Source of the DNA: Dehalococcoidia bacterium
GTDB taxonomy: Bacteria > Chloroflexota > Dehalococcoidia > Lucifugimonadales > Lucifugimonadaceae
NCBI GenBank assembly: GCA_009693115.1
Contig: SHXW01000010.1
Span: forward strand, 1 to 64,000
Direction: 5' to 3'
DNA length: 64,000 nt
Part shown: one piece after another, positions 16,783 to 25,569 of the stretch
Layout: each line of letters starts with the position of its first letter
How positions within the stretch are numbered: position 1 is the stretch's first letter
Made by a program: the position numbers and the translations under genes
Notes under the pieces: model-generated
What the model was told of the DNA's origin: nothing
The model's database searches: none
What the model saw: only the letters and a program-made list of their open reading frames with translations

Positions 16783-17823
16783 TCACCCCTGTTCCAGCAG
16801 GCGGGCCATCTCATCCCTCTCAAAACGTGGCAGAACTCCCCGCTTCCCACCCTTTACGAGCACAAGACCCTCTGCCAGAGGCGTGAGTCGGCCTATCACA
16901 GCCCCGGAAATACCCACCGACTCAAGGCTTGCGAGCACTCCACTTTCATCCCCTGGTGTCACGGAAATAAGTAGTGCACCCGATGAGATCAGGCCCCACG
17001 GGTCGGCCCCCAGCGCGGCGCAAAAGGCCAGCGTCTCCGGGAATACTGGCACGGCGTCTGCATCCACCTCAAGCCCGCACTTCGCCGCGGCCGCCACCTC
17101 TGCCAGCGCCGTGGCAAGGCCGCCCTCCGTCGGGTCGTGCATGGCATTCACCCCGCCAGCGGCCAGAGCGGCGCGGGCGTCCGCCACCACGGAGATGCCA
17201 GGTTCGAACAGGAACTCCCTGGCCGCCTCTATACGGTCGGCCCCGACGCCGGCCTTCGCGAGCCTGTCAGCGGCCTCCCTCGCCAGAAGCGCCGTGCCTT
17301 CAATTGCGATGCCCTTCGTCAGGACCAGCACGTCGCCGACGCTCGCTTCTGAAGTTGAGATGGCTCTGCTTGCGGGCGCCTCGCCGAGCATGAAGCCCAC
17401 GACTATGGGCCTGGGCAGTCCGATCGTGACCTCAGTATGGCCACCTACCAACTCGACTCCCAGATTCCCCGCCGCGTTCTTGATTTGCTCAAAGATTCCC
17501 TCGGCCAGTTCAGGAGAGGCGCCTTCAGGCAGCAGCACTGTGGCGAGGAACCACTTTGGGACACCGCCGCAAACAGCGATGTCGTTGGCGTTGACCTGCA
17601 CGGCGTACCAACCCGCCAGGTCGGTGGCGAAGGTGACAGGATCGGTCTTGGCGATAAGCGTGCTTGCGCCAAATGAGATCAGCGCAGCGTCTTCGCCTAT
17701 TCCGGGACCGGTGAGGACGCGTGGGTCCCGCCGTTGGATACGCGAAAGGAGTCTGGCGAGCAGGGGCGCAGGCAGCTTGCCAGCCTTGAGCCTACCCGGG
17801 ACGGAGTAACCATGTTCTTGCAT
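16783..17823 (-). CDS. AIR synthase/HypE-related ATP-binding protein
   Basis: The protein belongs to the PurM/HypE/SelD/ThiL superfamily of ATP-using dimeric enzymes. Marks are GPGIGEDAALISFG (the glycine-rich acid patch), KTDPVTFATDLAGWYAVQVNANDIAVCGGVPKWFL, VGGHTEVT, GDVLVLTKGIAIEGTALLA and HDPTEGGLATALAEVA. The C-terminal HypE-type thiocarbamoyl Cys is absent and no hyp or hydrogenase genes are near, so it is not a true HypE; the closest known group is the uncharacterised 'AIR synthase related' proteins. The frame is open to 18075, but ATG 17823 (MQEHGYSVPGRLKAGKLP) gives a family-like N-terminus and avoids overlapping the next gene. Confidence 0.8.
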   Translation of the reverse strand: MQEHGYSVPGRLKAGKLPAPLLARLLSRIQRRDPRVLTGPGIGEDAALISFGASTLIAKTDPVTFATDLAGWYAVQVNANDIAVCGGVPKWFLATVLLPEGASPELAEGIFEQIKNAAGNLGVELVGGHTEVTIGLPRPIVVGFMLGEAPASRAISTSEASVGDVLVLTKGIAIEGTALLAREAADRLAKAGVGADRIEAAREFLFEPGISVVADARAALAAGGVNAMHDPTEGGLATALAEVAAAAKCGLEVDADAVPVFPETLAFCAALGADPWGLISSGALLISVTPGDESGVLASLESVGISGAVIGRLTPLAEGLVLVKGGKRGVLPRFERDEMARLLEQG

Positions 17824-17936
17824 GTGTGACACGCACCTGAACGAGGGGCTATCCAAGAGCCCCGCCCGAAGCCTCGCTGTCGACGGGAGATGGCGCAGGG
17901 TGAGGGAGAAGCCTACGCCTTCATGGAGATGGTTTT

Positions 17937-18833
17937 TTATTGCCCTGGCAGACCGGGGAATGGCACACGGCCGGCGTATTTGCCGATCAGGTCCCCGAAC
18001 TCGGCAGGTGCCCGCCCCTGTTTGCCTCCCCAGTAATTCTGAACGCCGCGGAGCATCTGGAAGTCTTCCGCACAAATGAATTCGAACTCTTGCGCCCCCC
18101 CCGGCGTCTTAAACAGAACCTTGAAGATGGCCTGACAGTCTTTCCTTGGGACGAGGGGAACTGGCTGATCCAGCGCTCGCGTGAACAGGGCTACTTCTGC
18201 TGCTGCTGAAAGTTGCTCGATCTCATTGAAGAGCCCCGTGGTTGCGTCCCTCCTGAGCAGGGCCACCTCGGTCGCGCCCTTCAGGCCAGCCTTCTCGGCC
18301 ACGTTCACCGTGTCGCCTGCCTTCACCTTCAGCGCGGTGCAGTTAATGAAGAGCCGTCCGTGCCAATCCGTATGGAACTCGTACACTTCCGCCCGCCGGC
18401 CTACCAAGATCTTCCAACCCGGCGTAATGACCTGGGCGTAGGACGTGCCCGGTACCGGGCAACCGAGCGAGGCGTCGGGCCAATCCACGAGGGCATAGGA
18501 CAGCAGCTTGAACTCGGCGACAGGGACGCCCATTTCGCTGGCGAGGATGGCCATAACCATCGCCGCTGCGTCGGGAGGCACTGGTATCGGCATGGTCACA
18601 GGGACGGGTGTGGCTGTTGCAGGGGCAGGCGATGCAGGCAGGCGCGTCGCTGTCACTTCCGGGGTGGGCGAGGCGGTCGAAACGGCAGGAGATGCAGGAG
18701 CAGCAGTTGCGGACGGCGGGGTCGCGACGGGCGTGGCAGCGGCTTCGTTTGGGCCCCGGCATGCGAGCGTCAGAACCGCGCCCAAGACAGCGGCCGCAAA
18801 CAAAGGGCGTCTGAAGAGTCTGATCACGTCCAC
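17937..18833 (-). CDS. Lipoprotein with Thr/Pro linker, unknown function
   Basis: The signal peptide ends in the lipobox LTLAC (Cys25), followed by a Pro/Ala/Thr linker to about residue 85. The folded part contains WPDASLGCPVPGTSYAQVITPGWKILV, a segment I know from other Chloroflexota and cyanobacterial envelope proteins without a set function. Cys residues at GCPVP, NCTAL, KDCQAI and FICAED could form disulfides outside the cell. The C-terminal half (DQPVPLVPRKDCQAIFKVLFKT) resembles no catalytic domain I recognise. The gene stops about 115 bases before the AIR-synthase-like start on the same strand. Confidence 0.75.
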   Translation of the reverse strand: MDVIRLFRRPLFAAAVLGAVLTLACRGPNEAAATPVATPPSATAAPASPAVSTASPTPEVTATRLPASPAPATATPVPVTMPIPVPPDAAAMVMAILASEMGVPVAEFKLLSYALVDWPDASLGCPVPGTSYAQVITPGWKILVGRRAEVYEFHTDWHGRLFINCTALKVKAGDTVNVAEKAGLKGATEVALLRRDATTGLFNEIEQLSAAAEVALFTRALDQPVPLVPRKDCQAIFKVLFKTPGGAQEFEFICAEDFQMLRGVQNYWGGKQGRAPAEFGDLIGKYAGRVPFPGLPGQ

Positions 18834-19050
18834 TCCTGGCAGGTTGCCATGCCTCCACAGTTGCCACGGCCGACAGTTCCTGTCCAGACGATTCTAGTAC
18901 CCACCCAGTACCCACGGTGCCCGAAGCCACAGCATGGCATTGGTTAAATGTGAATTCCCTCATTCTGGGAGCACTCGGGGCGAGAAGGATCAGGGTCAGG
19001 GCTGAAGTTTCGAACCGCCCCATCACTCACAAGGCTGGCGCCGACGTGAT

Positions 19051-19075
19051 TACGAATCAGAATATTCGTATATTC
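19051..19075. promoter_or_regulatory. Candidate operator upstream of the iron ABC importer
   Basis: TACGAATCAGAATATTCGTA (19051-19070) is a perfect inverted repeat of TACGAAT/ATTCGTA about a 6-base centre. A second inverted repeat overlaps it, GAATAT-TCGT-ATATTC (19060-19075), and ATTCGAATTCGAT continues to 19084. It lies about 60 bases before the promoter. This is not a classical Fur, IdeR or MntR box as I know them; a metal-responsive repressor or an activator is inferred from position only. Confidence 0.5.
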
Positions 19076-19129
19076 GAATTCGATCATGCCTGAGATGGAA
19101 CACCGAGAATAAACTCAGATCTCTTGCGG

Positions 19130-19157
19130 TTGACCACGGCTCGACCGGGGCTATAAT
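19130..19157 (+). promoter_or_regulatory. Sigma-70-type promoter of the iron ABC operon
   Basis: TTGACC (19130-19135), a 16-base spacer and a perfect TATAAT (19152-19157) form a strong consensus promoter. The predicted transcript starts near 19164, about 110 bases before the chosen start of the binding-protein gene. The palindrome CCTGATCAGG covers the start point. Confidence 0.7.
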
Positions 19158-19276
19158 TCCTGATCAGGTTGGTCAGGATCTGCTCCGCCTAACTTTTCTT
19201 GCGTCCATACGAATCAGTGTCTGTGTCCGCACGAAACCACCGTTTGCGAGATATCCACATCAGGAGACCATCAGGC

Positions 19277-20368
19277 GTGAGGCAATTCCTAATCCACAGA
19301 AAAACGATCGGCATCGCGCTAGCCGCCTTGTTCTTGACAGTCATTGGCAGCGCGTGCGGCGATGAAGGCAAACCAAAGGCCCAGCCCACGGATGTCGCGG
19401 CCCCGACATCCGCTCCCTCCGCGACACCGGTCTCAGCGCAAAAACGGACCCTTGTCGTCTATTCGGGGCGGAGTGAGAGCCTCATCGCACCGGTCATCAA
19501 ACAGTTTTCCGAGGCCACGGGCATAGAAGTTCAGGTCAAATATGGCGCGACAAGCGCGCTGGCTGCCACGCTCCTCGAAGAGGGAGCGAAAAGCCCTGCG
19601 GATATCTATTTCGCTCAGGATCCGGGCGACCTGGGGGTTGTGAAGGGTATGCTCACCGCCCTGCCGATTGACGTGCTCAATGCCGTCCCTGCATGGGCGC
19701 GGTCACCTGAAGGCAGATGGGTGGGCATATCAGGCCGGGCCCGCGTTGTTGTCTATAACACCGACAGGCTGACCGAGGCAGACTTGCCCGACTCGGTTGC
19801 AGGATTCACCGAACCCAGGTGGAAGGACAAAATCGGCTGGGCGCCAACCAATGCTTCATTTCAGGCCATGATCAGTGCCATGCGCATCGCCTGGGGTGAA
19901 CAGAAAACACTGGCCTGGGTAAAAGGCATACAGGCCAACCAGCCCAAAGTCTTGCCCAATAACACCAGCATCGTCCAGGCGGTTGCCAGAGGCGAGATCG
20001 AGGTGGGGTTCGCCAATCACTACTACCTACATCAACTGATGGCCCAACAAGGGGAAGATATCAAGGCCCGCAATTACTTCACTCGGGACGCCGACCCAGG
20101 GTCCATAGTGCTCGTCGCCGGCGCCGGTGTGCTAGCCACGTCCCAGAGCAAAGAGTCGGCGGAAATGTTCCTGCGGTTCATGCTTTCGGCACCGGCACAA
20201 CAGTATTTCGTCAGCCAGACGCACGAGTATCCCCTGGTTGTCGGCGTGGCGAAGGACAGGCTGCTGCCAGAGTTGGACAAACTGCAGAAGCCGGATATAG
20301 ATCTGGCACGACTGGATGACGTGAAAGGCACCCAGGCCCTTCTCAGACAGGCAGGCGCGATACCGTAG
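19277..20368 (+). CDS. Iron(III) ABC transporter substrate-binding lipoprotein (FbpA/FutA type)
   Basis: This extracytoplasmic protein captures ferric iron for the permease and ATPase that follow. From GTG 19277 (AGGAG at 19262-19266) the signal peptide ends in the lipobox VIGSAC (Cys27), then a short Pro/Thr linker. The mature domain is the FbpA fold: LVVYSGRSESLIAPVIKQFSEATGIEVQVKYG, DIYFAQDPGDLG, RARVVVYNTD and FANHYYLHQLM, where the paired Tyr are the family's iron ligands. The longer start at 19199 would add 26 residues of non-signal sequence. A strong promoter and AT-rich palindrome precede it. Confidence 0.92.
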   Translation: MRQFLIHRKTIGIALAALFLTVIGSACGDEGKPKAQPTDVAAPTSAPSATPVSAQKRTLVVYSGRSESLIAPVIKQFSEATGIEVQVKYGATSALAATLLEEGAKSPADIYFAQDPGDLGVVKGMLTALPIDVLNAVPAWARSPEGRWVGISGRARVVVYNTDRLTEADLPDSVAGFTEPRWKDKIGWAPTNASFQAMISAMRIAWGEQKTLAWVKGIQANQPKVLPNNTSIVQAVARGEIEVGFANHYYLHQLMAQQGEDIKARNYFTRDADPGSIVLVAGAGVLATSQSKESAEMFLRFMLSAPAQQYFVSQTHEYPLVVGVAKDRLLPELDKLQKPDIDLARLDDVKGTQALLRQAGAIP

Positions 20369-20447
20369 CCTGCTCCCGACGCTCGATAGTGACCGCACCT
20401 GGCCCGGTCGGCGGCAGGGAGAGGGGCGGCGCGGGGTCAATGAGGCT

Positions 20448-22121
20448 TTGGCATTGGCAAACCTGGCAGAACTAGGGCGTATACAGACGGGCGTGGCTGT
20501 CAAGAAACAGCGCCCGCATATCGCGTTATGGGTGGCGGGAGGCATCGTAGGCACCGCGGCCGTACTCCCTGTCATCTACCTCGTGATCCGCACAGCAGGC
20601 GCGGGACAGGAGGCGTGGGATCTGGTTTTCAGGGCTCGGACAGCGGCTGTCTTGGGTCGCACCGCACTGCTCATCGCCACCGTCACGTTCTTTTCAACGT
20701 TGGTAGCTGTCCCTGTGGCGTGGCTGACCTTGCGTACAGATCTTCCCTTCAAGCGGACCCTCGCCGTCGGTGCCGCGTTGCCTTTGGTCGTGCCGAGCTA
20801 CGTCATGGCGATGACGCTCATAGAGGCCTTCGGGCCGCGGGGCATATTGCAGCAGCTTCTGGAAGGCCCAATCGGCCTGCACCGCCTCCACGACATCTAT
20901 GGATTGGGAGGGGCGACACTGGCGGTCGTACTCGTCACCTACCCCTACGTACTGCTGACCGCCCGAGGGGCGCTGCGCCGTGTGGATCCTGCCCTTGAGG
21001 AGGCGGCGCGCAGCATGGGGTACGGGCCAGTGGCCACATTCCGGCGTGTGACGTTGCCCGCCCTGAGGCCAGCCATTACGGCAGGCGTGCTGCTGGCGGC
21101 GTTGTATACGCTCAGTGAATTCGGCGCTGTGGCCCTGTTGCGGTACGAGACGTTCACTGCGGCCGTATACGCGCAGTACTCATCGGCGCTCGACAGGTCA
21201 GTCGCTGCTTCGCTCGCTCTCGTACTCGCGGTGGTGGCCGTCGTCATCCTGATCGCGGAGGATTTTTCGCGCGGCCACGCTGCCTACCACCGGAGTTCGG
21301 CGGGAGCGGCGCGGCCAGCAAAGAACGTCAAATTGGGCGCGTGGCGGTGGCCTGCTTTCATGTTCGTTCTGCTGCCGATCATCGTGGGGCTACTCATCCC
21401 TCTCACGGTACTGGGCTACTGGCTGGCGCAGGGGCTGGCACACGGTCGGGGGGCCGGCCCGGTCTGGGAACCTGTGCGCCACTCCGTTTTCATATCACTC
21501 CTTGCAGCGCTGGCGACTCTCGTCGCTGCGGCGCCGGTGGCTGTACTGGCGGTCAGGCACCGAAACATCTTGAGCAGGACCATTGAACGGCTCACGTACA
21601 TTGGCTTCGGGCTGCCCGGGATCGCTGTCGCCCTGTCTCTTGTATTCTTTGGCATTAACATCGCCACGCCGCTTTACCAGACAGTCTGGTTACTGCTTTT
21701 CGCGTATGTTGTCCTCTTTCTCCCGGCAGCTGTGGGCGCTCTGCGTTCCTCCCTTGTCCAAGTCAGCCCCCGTATTGAAGAGGCGGCACAGGCGCTGGGC
21801 AGGACGCCCGTAAAGATCATGACATCTGTCACTTTGCCTCTTGTCGCGCCCGGCATCCTCTCAGGTGCAGCAATGGTGTTCCTCATGACAATGAAGGAGT
21901 TGCCGGCGACACTGGTCCTGAGCCCGATCGGGTCCGAAACTCTCGCAACGTCGGTCTGGTCATCAGCATCCGAGGCTCTATTTGCCCGCGCCGCCCTGCC
22001 GGCCATACTGCTCGTCACAGTGGCCGGGGTGCCCACAGCGTTCTTCGTCCTGCGCGACCCGGCCAGACGCAGCATGCCCGAAGCTGGCCCCATCCGGCCT
22101 GAGCGGACCGGAGCGGGCTAG
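20448..22121 (+). CDS. Iron(III) ABC transporter permease, fused double domain (FbpB type)
   Basis: The protein is an inner-membrane permease with two transmembrane halves in one chain (about 12 helices, 557 residues), as in FbpB/CysTW-like iron importers. Each half carries an EAA loop that docks the ATPase: EEAARSMGYGPVATFRRVTLP in the first and EEAAQALGRTPVKIMTSVTLP in the second. The TTG start at 20448 is the longest choice; GTG 20493 (VAVKKQRPHIALWVAGG) would bring the basic segment to the N-terminus and is equally likely, because neither has a convincing ribosome site. The ATPase gene starts 14 bases after its stop. Confidence 0.92.
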   Translation: MALANLAELGRIQTGVAVKKQRPHIALWVAGGIVGTAAVLPVIYLVIRTAGAGQEAWDLVFRARTAAVLGRTALLIATVTFFSTLVAVPVAWLTLRTDLPFKRTLAVGAALPLVVPSYVMAMTLIEAFGPRGILQQLLEGPIGLHRLHDIYGLGGATLAVVLVTYPYVLLTARGALRRVDPALEEAARSMGYGPVATFRRVTLPALRPAITAGVLLAALYTLSEFGAVALLRYETFTAAVYAQYSSALDRSVAASLALVLAVVAVVILIAEDFSRGHAAYHRSSAGAARPAKNVKLGAWRWPAFMFVLLPIIVGLLIPLTVLGYWLAQGLAHGRGAGPVWEPVRHSVFISLLAALATLVAAAPVAVLAVRHRNILSRTIERLTYIGFGLPGIAVALSLVFFGINIATPLYQTVWLLLFAYVVLFLPAAVGALRSSLVQVSPRIEEAAQALGRTPVKIMTSVTLPLVAPGILSGAAMVFLMTMKELPATLVLSPIGSETLATSVWSSASEALFARAALPAILLVTVAGVPTAFFVLRDPARRSMPEAGPIRPERTGAG

Positions 22122-22135
22122 GCCCACCTTTTCAC

Positions 22136-23257
22136 ATGCGCTTCCCACGGCCATTTACGAGTACGCCACGGCCTCCCGCCAGCACGGAGACCGGCGTCAT
22201 CCACGTGCAAGAAGTGAGCGTCGACTACGGTGGCGCCCCTGTCCTGAATGGGTTCTCTCTCCTAGTGAGGGCTGGAGAGTTTGTCAGTGTCCTGGGCAGG
22301 AGCGGCGTGGGCAAGACGACCGCGCTGCGCGTGATTGCGGGGTTCGAACATGTGAACGCCGGTTACGTGCGGCTCGGCGGCCTGCTTGTTGGCTCCTCAT
22401 TCATCCACGTGCCGCCAGACCGCAGGCGCGTTGGCATCGTGTTTCAGGACTACGCTCTGTTCCCGCACCTGACCGTGGCCGAAAACGTTGCCTTCGGCCT
22501 GCAGGGCATTGACAGGCGGGAGCGCGAGGCGCGGGTACGCCCAGTTATTGACATGACCGGCCTCACCGGGCTGGAGCGGCGCTACCCACATGAAATGTCA
22601 GGAGGCCAGCAACAGCGCGTCGCTCTCGCCCGCGCTCTCGCGCCCCGGCCCGTCGCCCTCCTCCTCGACGAGCCGTTCAGCAACCTGGACCGTAACTTGC
22701 GCTCCACTCTACGGAGGGAGGTGCGTGACATAGTAAAACGCGCCGGGGCGACGACGGTGCTTGTCACCCACGACAGGGAGGAGGCACTGGCCCTCGCTGA
22801 TCGGGTGGCGGTGATGGGCAACGGTCGTGTAGAGCAGTTCGGCACGCCGGAAGACGTGTATGAGCGGCCTGTTTCTCCGGAAGTGGCCCGCATGACCGGC
22901 CCCTGTGAGGTCATCCCAGGCACAATGCGCGGCAGCGTTGTCATCACCGAGGCCGGGGAGTTCCCCGTGGTGCAAGGCCAGTTGGCAGTTTCAGAATCGA
23001 GCGTGCAGGTGCTGATGAGAGCGGCGGACCTGGAGCTGGGACTGGCTGACCCGGAGACGGCTGAAGCCGGAGCATTCGTCGTTTACAGGGAGTTCCGTGG
23101 CGAGTTCACGCAATACGGGGTGCGTCTGCCCTCCGGGATGACGCTAAGAGTGCAAGGGCGGTCCGTAGCGAGGCTGCCCGACGGAGCACGGGTAACGGTC
23201 AGGACGCGGCCCGGAGCGAAGGTCCTAGTCTTCCCCAAGACCGCAGGGACGGGCTGA
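22136..23257 (+). CDS. Iron(III) ABC transporter ATP-binding protein (FbpC type)
   Basis: This ATPase drives the importer encoded by the two genes before it. Walker A is LGRSGVGKTTAL, the Q-loop FQDYALFPHL, the signature MSGGQQQRVALARAL, Walker B ALLLDEPFSNLD and the switch His in VTHDREEALALADRV. A C-terminal TOBE-like regulatory domain (about 250-370) completes the 373 residues. FPHLTVAENVAFGL is typical of the iron/sulfate/spermidine group; linkage to an FbpA-type binding protein argues for ferric iron. Confidence 0.94.
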   Translation: MRFPRPFTSTPRPPASTETGVIHVQEVSVDYGGAPVLNGFSLLVRAGEFVSVLGRSGVGKTTALRVIAGFEHVNAGYVRLGGLLVGSSFIHVPPDRRRVGIVFQDYALFPHLTVAENVAFGLQGIDRREREARVRPVIDMTGLTGLERRYPHEMSGGQQQRVALARALAPRPVALLLDEPFSNLDRNLRSTLRREVRDIVKRAGATTVLVTHDREEALALADRVAVMGNGRVEQFGTPEDVYERPVSPEVARMTGPCEVIPGTMRGSVVITEAGEFPVVQGQLAVSESSVQVLMRAADLELGLADPETAEAGAFVVYREFRGEFTQYGVRLPSGMTLRVQGRSVARLPDGARVTVRTRPGAKVLVFPKTAGTG

Positions 23258-23284
23258 GCGCAAGGTTGGGCAACTCCCCCACTG

Positions 23285-23923
23285 TCATGGGTTAACGGTC
23301 CTGATTTCATGCGCGAGACTCTTTGCCGCCTGCTGCCTGTCCACCGCGCCCAACACTGCGCTGATCACAGCGACTCCACATGCTCCCGCCTTGATGACAT
23401 CCCTGGCGTTCTGAACCGCGATCCCACCGATGGCGATGATGGGATCACGCACTGCGCTTGTGACGATCCGCACGCCATCAACGCCTATCGTCTCTCCGGC
23501 GGGGTGGGTCTTCGATGGAAATACGGTGCCCAGAATCAGAAAGTCCGCTCCTGCCCGCTGCGCCTTCAGCGCGCCCGTCAGAGAGTGAACCGAGCAGCCG
23601 ATGAGGGCATCGTAACCCATTATCGCCCGCGCTTCGGTTACGCTCTGGCCACCTTCAGGCAGTTGTACCCCGTCTGCGCCCCCGACAAGCGCGGCCCGGG
23701 CATCGCCATTGACGATGATGAGTGCCTTTCCCCCTATCGCAACCCTTAGCCGCCGAGCGAGCCGCGTCAGGTCAGCGTGAGCAAGATCCTTTTCGCGTAA
23801 CTGGACCATGTTGACTCCGCCCTCGACTGCGCGCTGGACGGCTATCACGAGGCCGTCCTCGCCGCCGGTCAGCGACCGATCTGTGACGAGGCAGAGGATT
23901 TTTGCAGGGAGTTTTGGGGACAT
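23285..23923 (-). CDS. thiE: Thiamine-phosphate synthase
   Basis: ThiE joins the hydroxymethylpyrimidine and thiazole halves of thiamine. The TIM-barrel marks are LCLVTDRSLTGG, VNMVQLREKDL, IIVNGDARAALVGGADGVQLPEG, IGCSVHSL, ADFLILGTVFPSKTHPAG and IIAIGGI. I start it at ATG 23923 (MSPKLPAKILCLVTD), because the 31 codons before it are unlike the family. It is third in the minus-strand run thiG-GNAT-thiE, so the TPP riboswitch before thiG may control it, although the gap to the GNAT gene is 210 bases. Confidence 0.94.
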   Translation of the reverse strand: MSPKLPAKILCLVTDRSLTGGEDGLVIAVQRAVEGGVNMVQLREKDLAHADLTRLARRLRVAIGGKALIIVNGDARAALVGGADGVQLPEGGQSVTEARAIMGYDALIGCSVHSLTGALKAQRAGADFLILGTVFPSKTHPAGETIGVDGVRIVTSAVRDPIIAIGGIAVQNARDVIKAGACGVAVISAVLGAVDRQQAAKSLAHEIRTVNP

Positions 23924-24133
23924 ACGGCTCCGCTTACTGGCAGCAGAAAGGCCCTCTCCCGCCCGGGTGCCTTTTGGGCGCTGGTCAGGTCCGACGGCAA
24001 GGCCGTCGAGACCCACGATTTATCGGGGTAGGGGTGAGGGAAAGTCGGTTTGAGTGCCTTCAGGTGGTGCTGGGCAGGCGACCAGGGAAGCGGCGCACGC
24101 CGGCAACGGCGGCGCGACTTTCATCGCGTATAC

Positions 24134-24652
24134 CTATTCCAGTCCGTCTTCGTCGTCCATGCGCTCGCCGACCTTCAAGAACCCCAGCTTGGCGGCCAAT
24201 CTGATCGACGGGATGTTTGCAGGGGAGATCGACACGGCGAAGTTGCGGATGCGGTGCTCCTGCGAGGCCCAGCCAATCAGCCCACGGACGGCTTCCTCAG
24301 CGAACCCTTGCCGCCGGTACGCGGTGAAGATCCCGTAGCCGAGCTCGATACCATCTGGCACGTAGGGCAACAAGTATTCAGGGTTCGGCCGCGAATGGAA
24401 CCCGACGGTGCCGATCACCGTCTTCGACGTTGCGAGGCCGACAGCGCGCAATGACCACGGCCGGTATTCCGGGTCTGTCCTTAGGTCGTCCAGCCGGATA
24501 GCCATCCATTTTGTTTGGTACCGCAACTCCTCCGAAAGTCTGAGGCCGATCAACTCCTCGGCCCTCGCGAGGTTCCCGGACACATACGCTTCCAAGAACT
24601 GCACAGACATGAGCCGCAGAATCAGGCGGGTTGTCTGGACCTCGTCATTCAC
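24134..24652 (-). CDS. GNAT acetyltransferase, RimJ/RimL type
   Basis: The protein is a GNAT-fold N-acetyltransferase. It has the N-terminal pattern VQTTRLILRLMS, a central strand TVIGTVGFH, the acetyl-CoA motif YRRQGFAEEAVRGLIGWA, and the C-terminal INIxPANIPSIRLAAKLGFLKVGER arrangement typical of RimJ/RimL relatives. GTG 24652 gives the usual N-terminus; the frame is open to 24703. The substrate is unknown. It starts just after thiG and precedes thiE, but there is no known link between this family and thiamine synthesis, so the placement may be incidental. Confidence 0.85.
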   Translation of the reverse strand: MNDEVQTTRLILRLMSVQFLEAYVSGNLARAEELIGLRLSEELRYQTKWMAIRLDDLRTDPEYRPWSLRAVGLATSKTVIGTVGFHSRPNPEYLLPYVPDGIELGYGIFTAYRRQGFAEEAVRGLIGWASQEHRIRNFAVSISPANIPSIRLAAKLGFLKVGERMDDEDGLE

Positions 24653-24715
24653 CGATGCCCGCCCTTCTTCGATCACGCTTTCGCAGCGATGCCCTGTCAG
24701 CATCTGCGGCCGACC

Positions 24716-25507
24716 TCACCGCGCTGTGCCCGTGGAGACCGGGATGCCTTCCTGTGGGCTGGAGGCCTGCGCGTACTGCTTCTTAGTCATGCGGCCAGCG
24801 AGGTATGCCTTGCGCCCCGCCTCGACGCCCAACTTGAATGCCTCGCCCATCAGGCCGGGGTCCCCCGCCTGGGCGATGGCCGTGTTCACAAGCACCGCGT
24901 CCGCGCCGAGTTCCATCACGGATGATGCGTCAGATGGCACACCGAGGCCGGCATCAACGACGACAGGCACCCTGGCCTGCTCAATGATGATGGAGATCTC
25001 TTCGCGGGTGAGCACACCCTGCCCCGAACCGATCGGCGACCCTAGCGGCATGACCGTGGCGCACCCGATCTCTTCCAGCCTCTTCGCCAGCACCGCGTCC
25101 GCGCCGATGTACGGCAGCACAACAAAACCCTCTTTGACTAGCTGCTTCGACGCCTCATAGGTGCCGATCGGGTCCGGCAGCAGGTACTTGGCATCAGGTA
25201 TGACCTCCACCTTTATCCAATTCGACCCTGTCACCTGCCGGGCGAGGCGCGCCGTGAACAGGCACTGCTCGACGGTCTTGGACCCTGCCGTGTTGGGCAG
25301 TATTTGGAACTTCGACCAGTCGATGTGGTCCAGAATCGTCTTCTCGTCAGGGTTGCCGAGATTGAGCCTCCCTATTGCCACCGTGATGATCTGCGTACCG
25401 GACATCTTGATGGCAGCCTGCAGATCTTCCACCGACCTGTGCTTGCCCGTGCCGGTCATCAGGCGGGACTTGAAGGACTTCCCTGCGATTACGAGTTCGT
25501 CGGCCAT
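24716..25507 (-). CDS. thiG: Thiazole synthase
   Basis: ThiG forms the thiazole phosphate of thiamine from deoxyxylulose phosphate, glycine imine (or dehydroglycine) and ThiS-thiocarboxylate. The TIM-barrel product begins MADELVIAGKSFKSRLMTGTGKH, and carries the Schiff-base Lys region NWIKVEVIPD, LPYIGADAVLAKRLEEIGCATVMPLGSPIGSGQG and VVVDAGLGVPSDASSVMELGADAVLVNTAIA. I start it at ATG 25507, with GGGAG upstream; the longer frame to 25711 is the riboswitch leader. ThiS, ThiF and ThiO or ThiH are not in the window. Confidence 0.96.
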   Translation of the reverse strand: MADELVIAGKSFKSRLMTGTGKHRSVEDLQAAIKMSGTQIITVAIGRLNLGNPDEKTILDHIDWSKFQILPNTAGSKTVEQCLFTARLARQVTGSNWIKVEVIPDAKYLLPDPIGTYEASKQLVKEGFVVLPYIGADAVLAKRLEEIGCATVMPLGSPIGSGQGVLTREEISIIIEQARVPVVVDAGLGVPSDASSVMELGADAVLVNTAIAQAGDPGLMGEAFKLGVEAGRKAYLAGRMTKKQYAQASSPQEGIPVSTGTAR

Positions 25508-25522
25508 GTTTCGCTCCCTACG

Positions 25523-25559
25523 CCAAAAGAAAAAGCACCGCCAGTCAGGGCGATGCTTT
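25523..25559 (-). terminator. Rho-independent terminator in the thiG leader
   Basis: On the minus strand AAAGCATCGCC and GGCGGTGCTTT pair (one mismatch) around CTGACT, followed by TTTTTCTTTT. It lies between the TPP aptamer and the thiG start codon, the arrangement of a transcription-attenuating riboswitch that switches thiG off when thiamine pyrophosphate is plentiful. Confidence 0.85.
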
Positions 25560-25569
25560 GAAGCTCCCG

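Larger units (their letters stand above)
18834..19276. other. Divergent intergenic region holding iron-importer control signals
   Basis: These 440 bases separate a minus-strand lipoprotein gene from the plus-strand iron ABC operon. The stretch 19040-19090 is markedly AT-rich for this genome and holds the palindrome described separately; a sigma-70-like promoter follows at 19130-19157, and the small palindrome CCTGATCAGG (19159-19168) sits at the expected transcript start. No ORF of note was found here. Confidence 0.6.

Noticed and set aside
16783-17823. True hydrogenase maturation factor HypE
   Set aside because: The C-terminal Cys needed for thiocarbamoyl transfer is missing and no hyp or hydrogenase gene is present.
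19051-19084. Classical Fur box before the iron importer
   Set aside because: The palindrome lacks the GATAAT pattern; only a general operator is supported.
24134-24703. Thiamine-pathway enzyme encoded between thiG and thiE
   Set aside because: The product has only GNAT acetyltransferase motifs; no thi gene fits.
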